A stretch of 42,563 bases of DNA. It comes from Oscillospiraceae bacterium. Lineage in GTDB: Bacteria; Bacillota; Clostridia; Oscillospirales; Oscillospiraceae. Below the pieces are notes generated by a model. The model ran no database searches, had not been told where the DNA came from, and saw only the letters and a program-made list of their open reading frames with translations. The position numbers were made by a program, and so were the translations under genes. Positions 42,044-42,563 of this stretch are shown here, piece after piece. Within the stretch, counting starts at the first letter, position 1, and every line of letters starts with the position of its first letter. The stretch spans positions 74,517 through 117,079 of the forward strand of contig JAFXTU010000024.1 of assembly GCA_017535635.1 (NCBI GenBank). The letters run 5' to 3'.

Positions 42044-42563
42044 CATGCAGCCGCCGATCTGCGCCAAATGTCAGAAAAACGTAGCAGTTGTTTTTATTCG
42101 AAAGATAGAGAACGGCAAGACCGTCAACGAAGGCCTGTGCCTGAAATGTGCCAAGGAGCTCAACATCAAGCCCGTGGAGGACCTCATGCAGAATATGGGG
42201 ATCACGGACGAGGATATCGAGGGACTCAGCGCGGAGATGACCGAGGCCCTCAGCGGCATTGAGGACATTCCGCCTACGGACGATACCAGCGACGAAAGCG
42301 GCAAGACCGCCACCTTCCCGTTCCTGAACAAGCTTTTCGGGGGGAATCCGAATCCCAATCCCAATCCAAACCCCGGTCCGGAGCCGCCCCGGCCCGCCAG
42401 GGAAGCCCCCAAGCAGGAGAACCCCGGCCGGGACCGGAAACGGAAATTCCTGGAGAGCTACTGCCAGGACCTGACGGGAAAGGCCAGGGACGGAAAGCTG
42501 GACCACATCGTGGGCCGGGACACCGAGCTGGAACGGGTGATCCAGATCCTCAACCGGCGGCAG
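42044..42563 (+). CDS. ATP-dependent Clp protease ATP-binding subunit with N-terminal zinc module, cut by window edge
   Basis: The 173 visible residues begin with CAKC (C6, C9) and CLKC (C32, C35), a McsA-like zinc-ribbon pair. A short helical acidic part and a low-complexity NPNPNPNPGPEPP linker (about residues 101-113) follow. The AAA+ entry sequence is LTGKARDGKLDHIVGRDTELERVIQILNRRQ at the window end. The last part is the classic start of the first Clp ATPase domain (ClpC/ClpA/ClpE type). The usual Clp N repeat domain is absent; a zinc module in front recalls ClpE. Partner is probably ClpP. AAGGGAG lies upstream of the ATG. Confidence 0.85.

Overview
The window is a GC-rich chromosomal stretch from an anaerobic, endospore-forming Firmicute. 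It looks like a Clostridia of the gut Oscillospiraceae/Ruminococcaceae type. This is an inference from a complete spoIIIA sporulation operon, an Asp23-nusB-xseAB-ispA block, a fused SecDF, a V-type ATPase and a PflX-like radical SAM gene; no rRNA or marker search was possible. No tRNA, rRNA, CRISPR array or intact transposon was seen.

Left part (1-2480): a truncated Old Yellow Enzyme-family reductase and a four-cluster ferredoxin that resembles the electron-transfer subunit of a molybdopterin enzyme (catalytic partner not in the window), each with its own promoter. Divergent from these are two small envelope-type genes, the second apparently starting at CTG. A strong hairpin follows.

Islet (2485-4232): an AT-rich insert flanked by 27-bp imperfect direct repeats of the 3' end of the V-ATPase D gene. 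It carries a BrnT/BrnA-like toxin-antitoxin pair and a frameshifted HrgA-like (HARE-HTH) gene with its own promoter and a large dyad. It appears to have separated the V-ATPase operon from its old downstream hairpin.

4206-12542: a nine-gene V-type ATPase operon on the minus strand (order G/H-I-K-E-C-F-A-B-D) whose proteolipid keeps the Na+ ligand set. The divergent 12.6-15.0 kb region is a BlaI/MecI-BlaR1-type regulatory pair with two palindromic operators around its promoter. Then come, on the minus strand, a URO-D-family protein, the dipeptidase PepD and a heterodimeric ABC exporter.

21.4-27.9 kb (plus): a radical SAM protein (probably leaderless mRNA), uvrC, rsmD, coaD, a coiled-coil protein and fused secDF, ending in tandem terminators. 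28.0-32.6 kb: spoIIIAA-AH, a tightly overlapping operon for the forespore-mother cell channel. 32.7-35.9 kb: Asp23, nusB (frameshifted here), xseA, xseB and a polyprenyl synthase. 36.0-42.0 kb: an RlmI-like methyltransferase, the ECF transporter module ecfA1-A2-T, truA, a DUF5711-like protein and a CvpA-family protein. The window ends inside a Clp ATPase with an N-terminal zinc-type cysteine module.

Two genes (HrgA-like, nusB) are each restored by adding exactly one base in a short homopolymer. Base-calling or assembly error must therefore be considered alongside real mutation.
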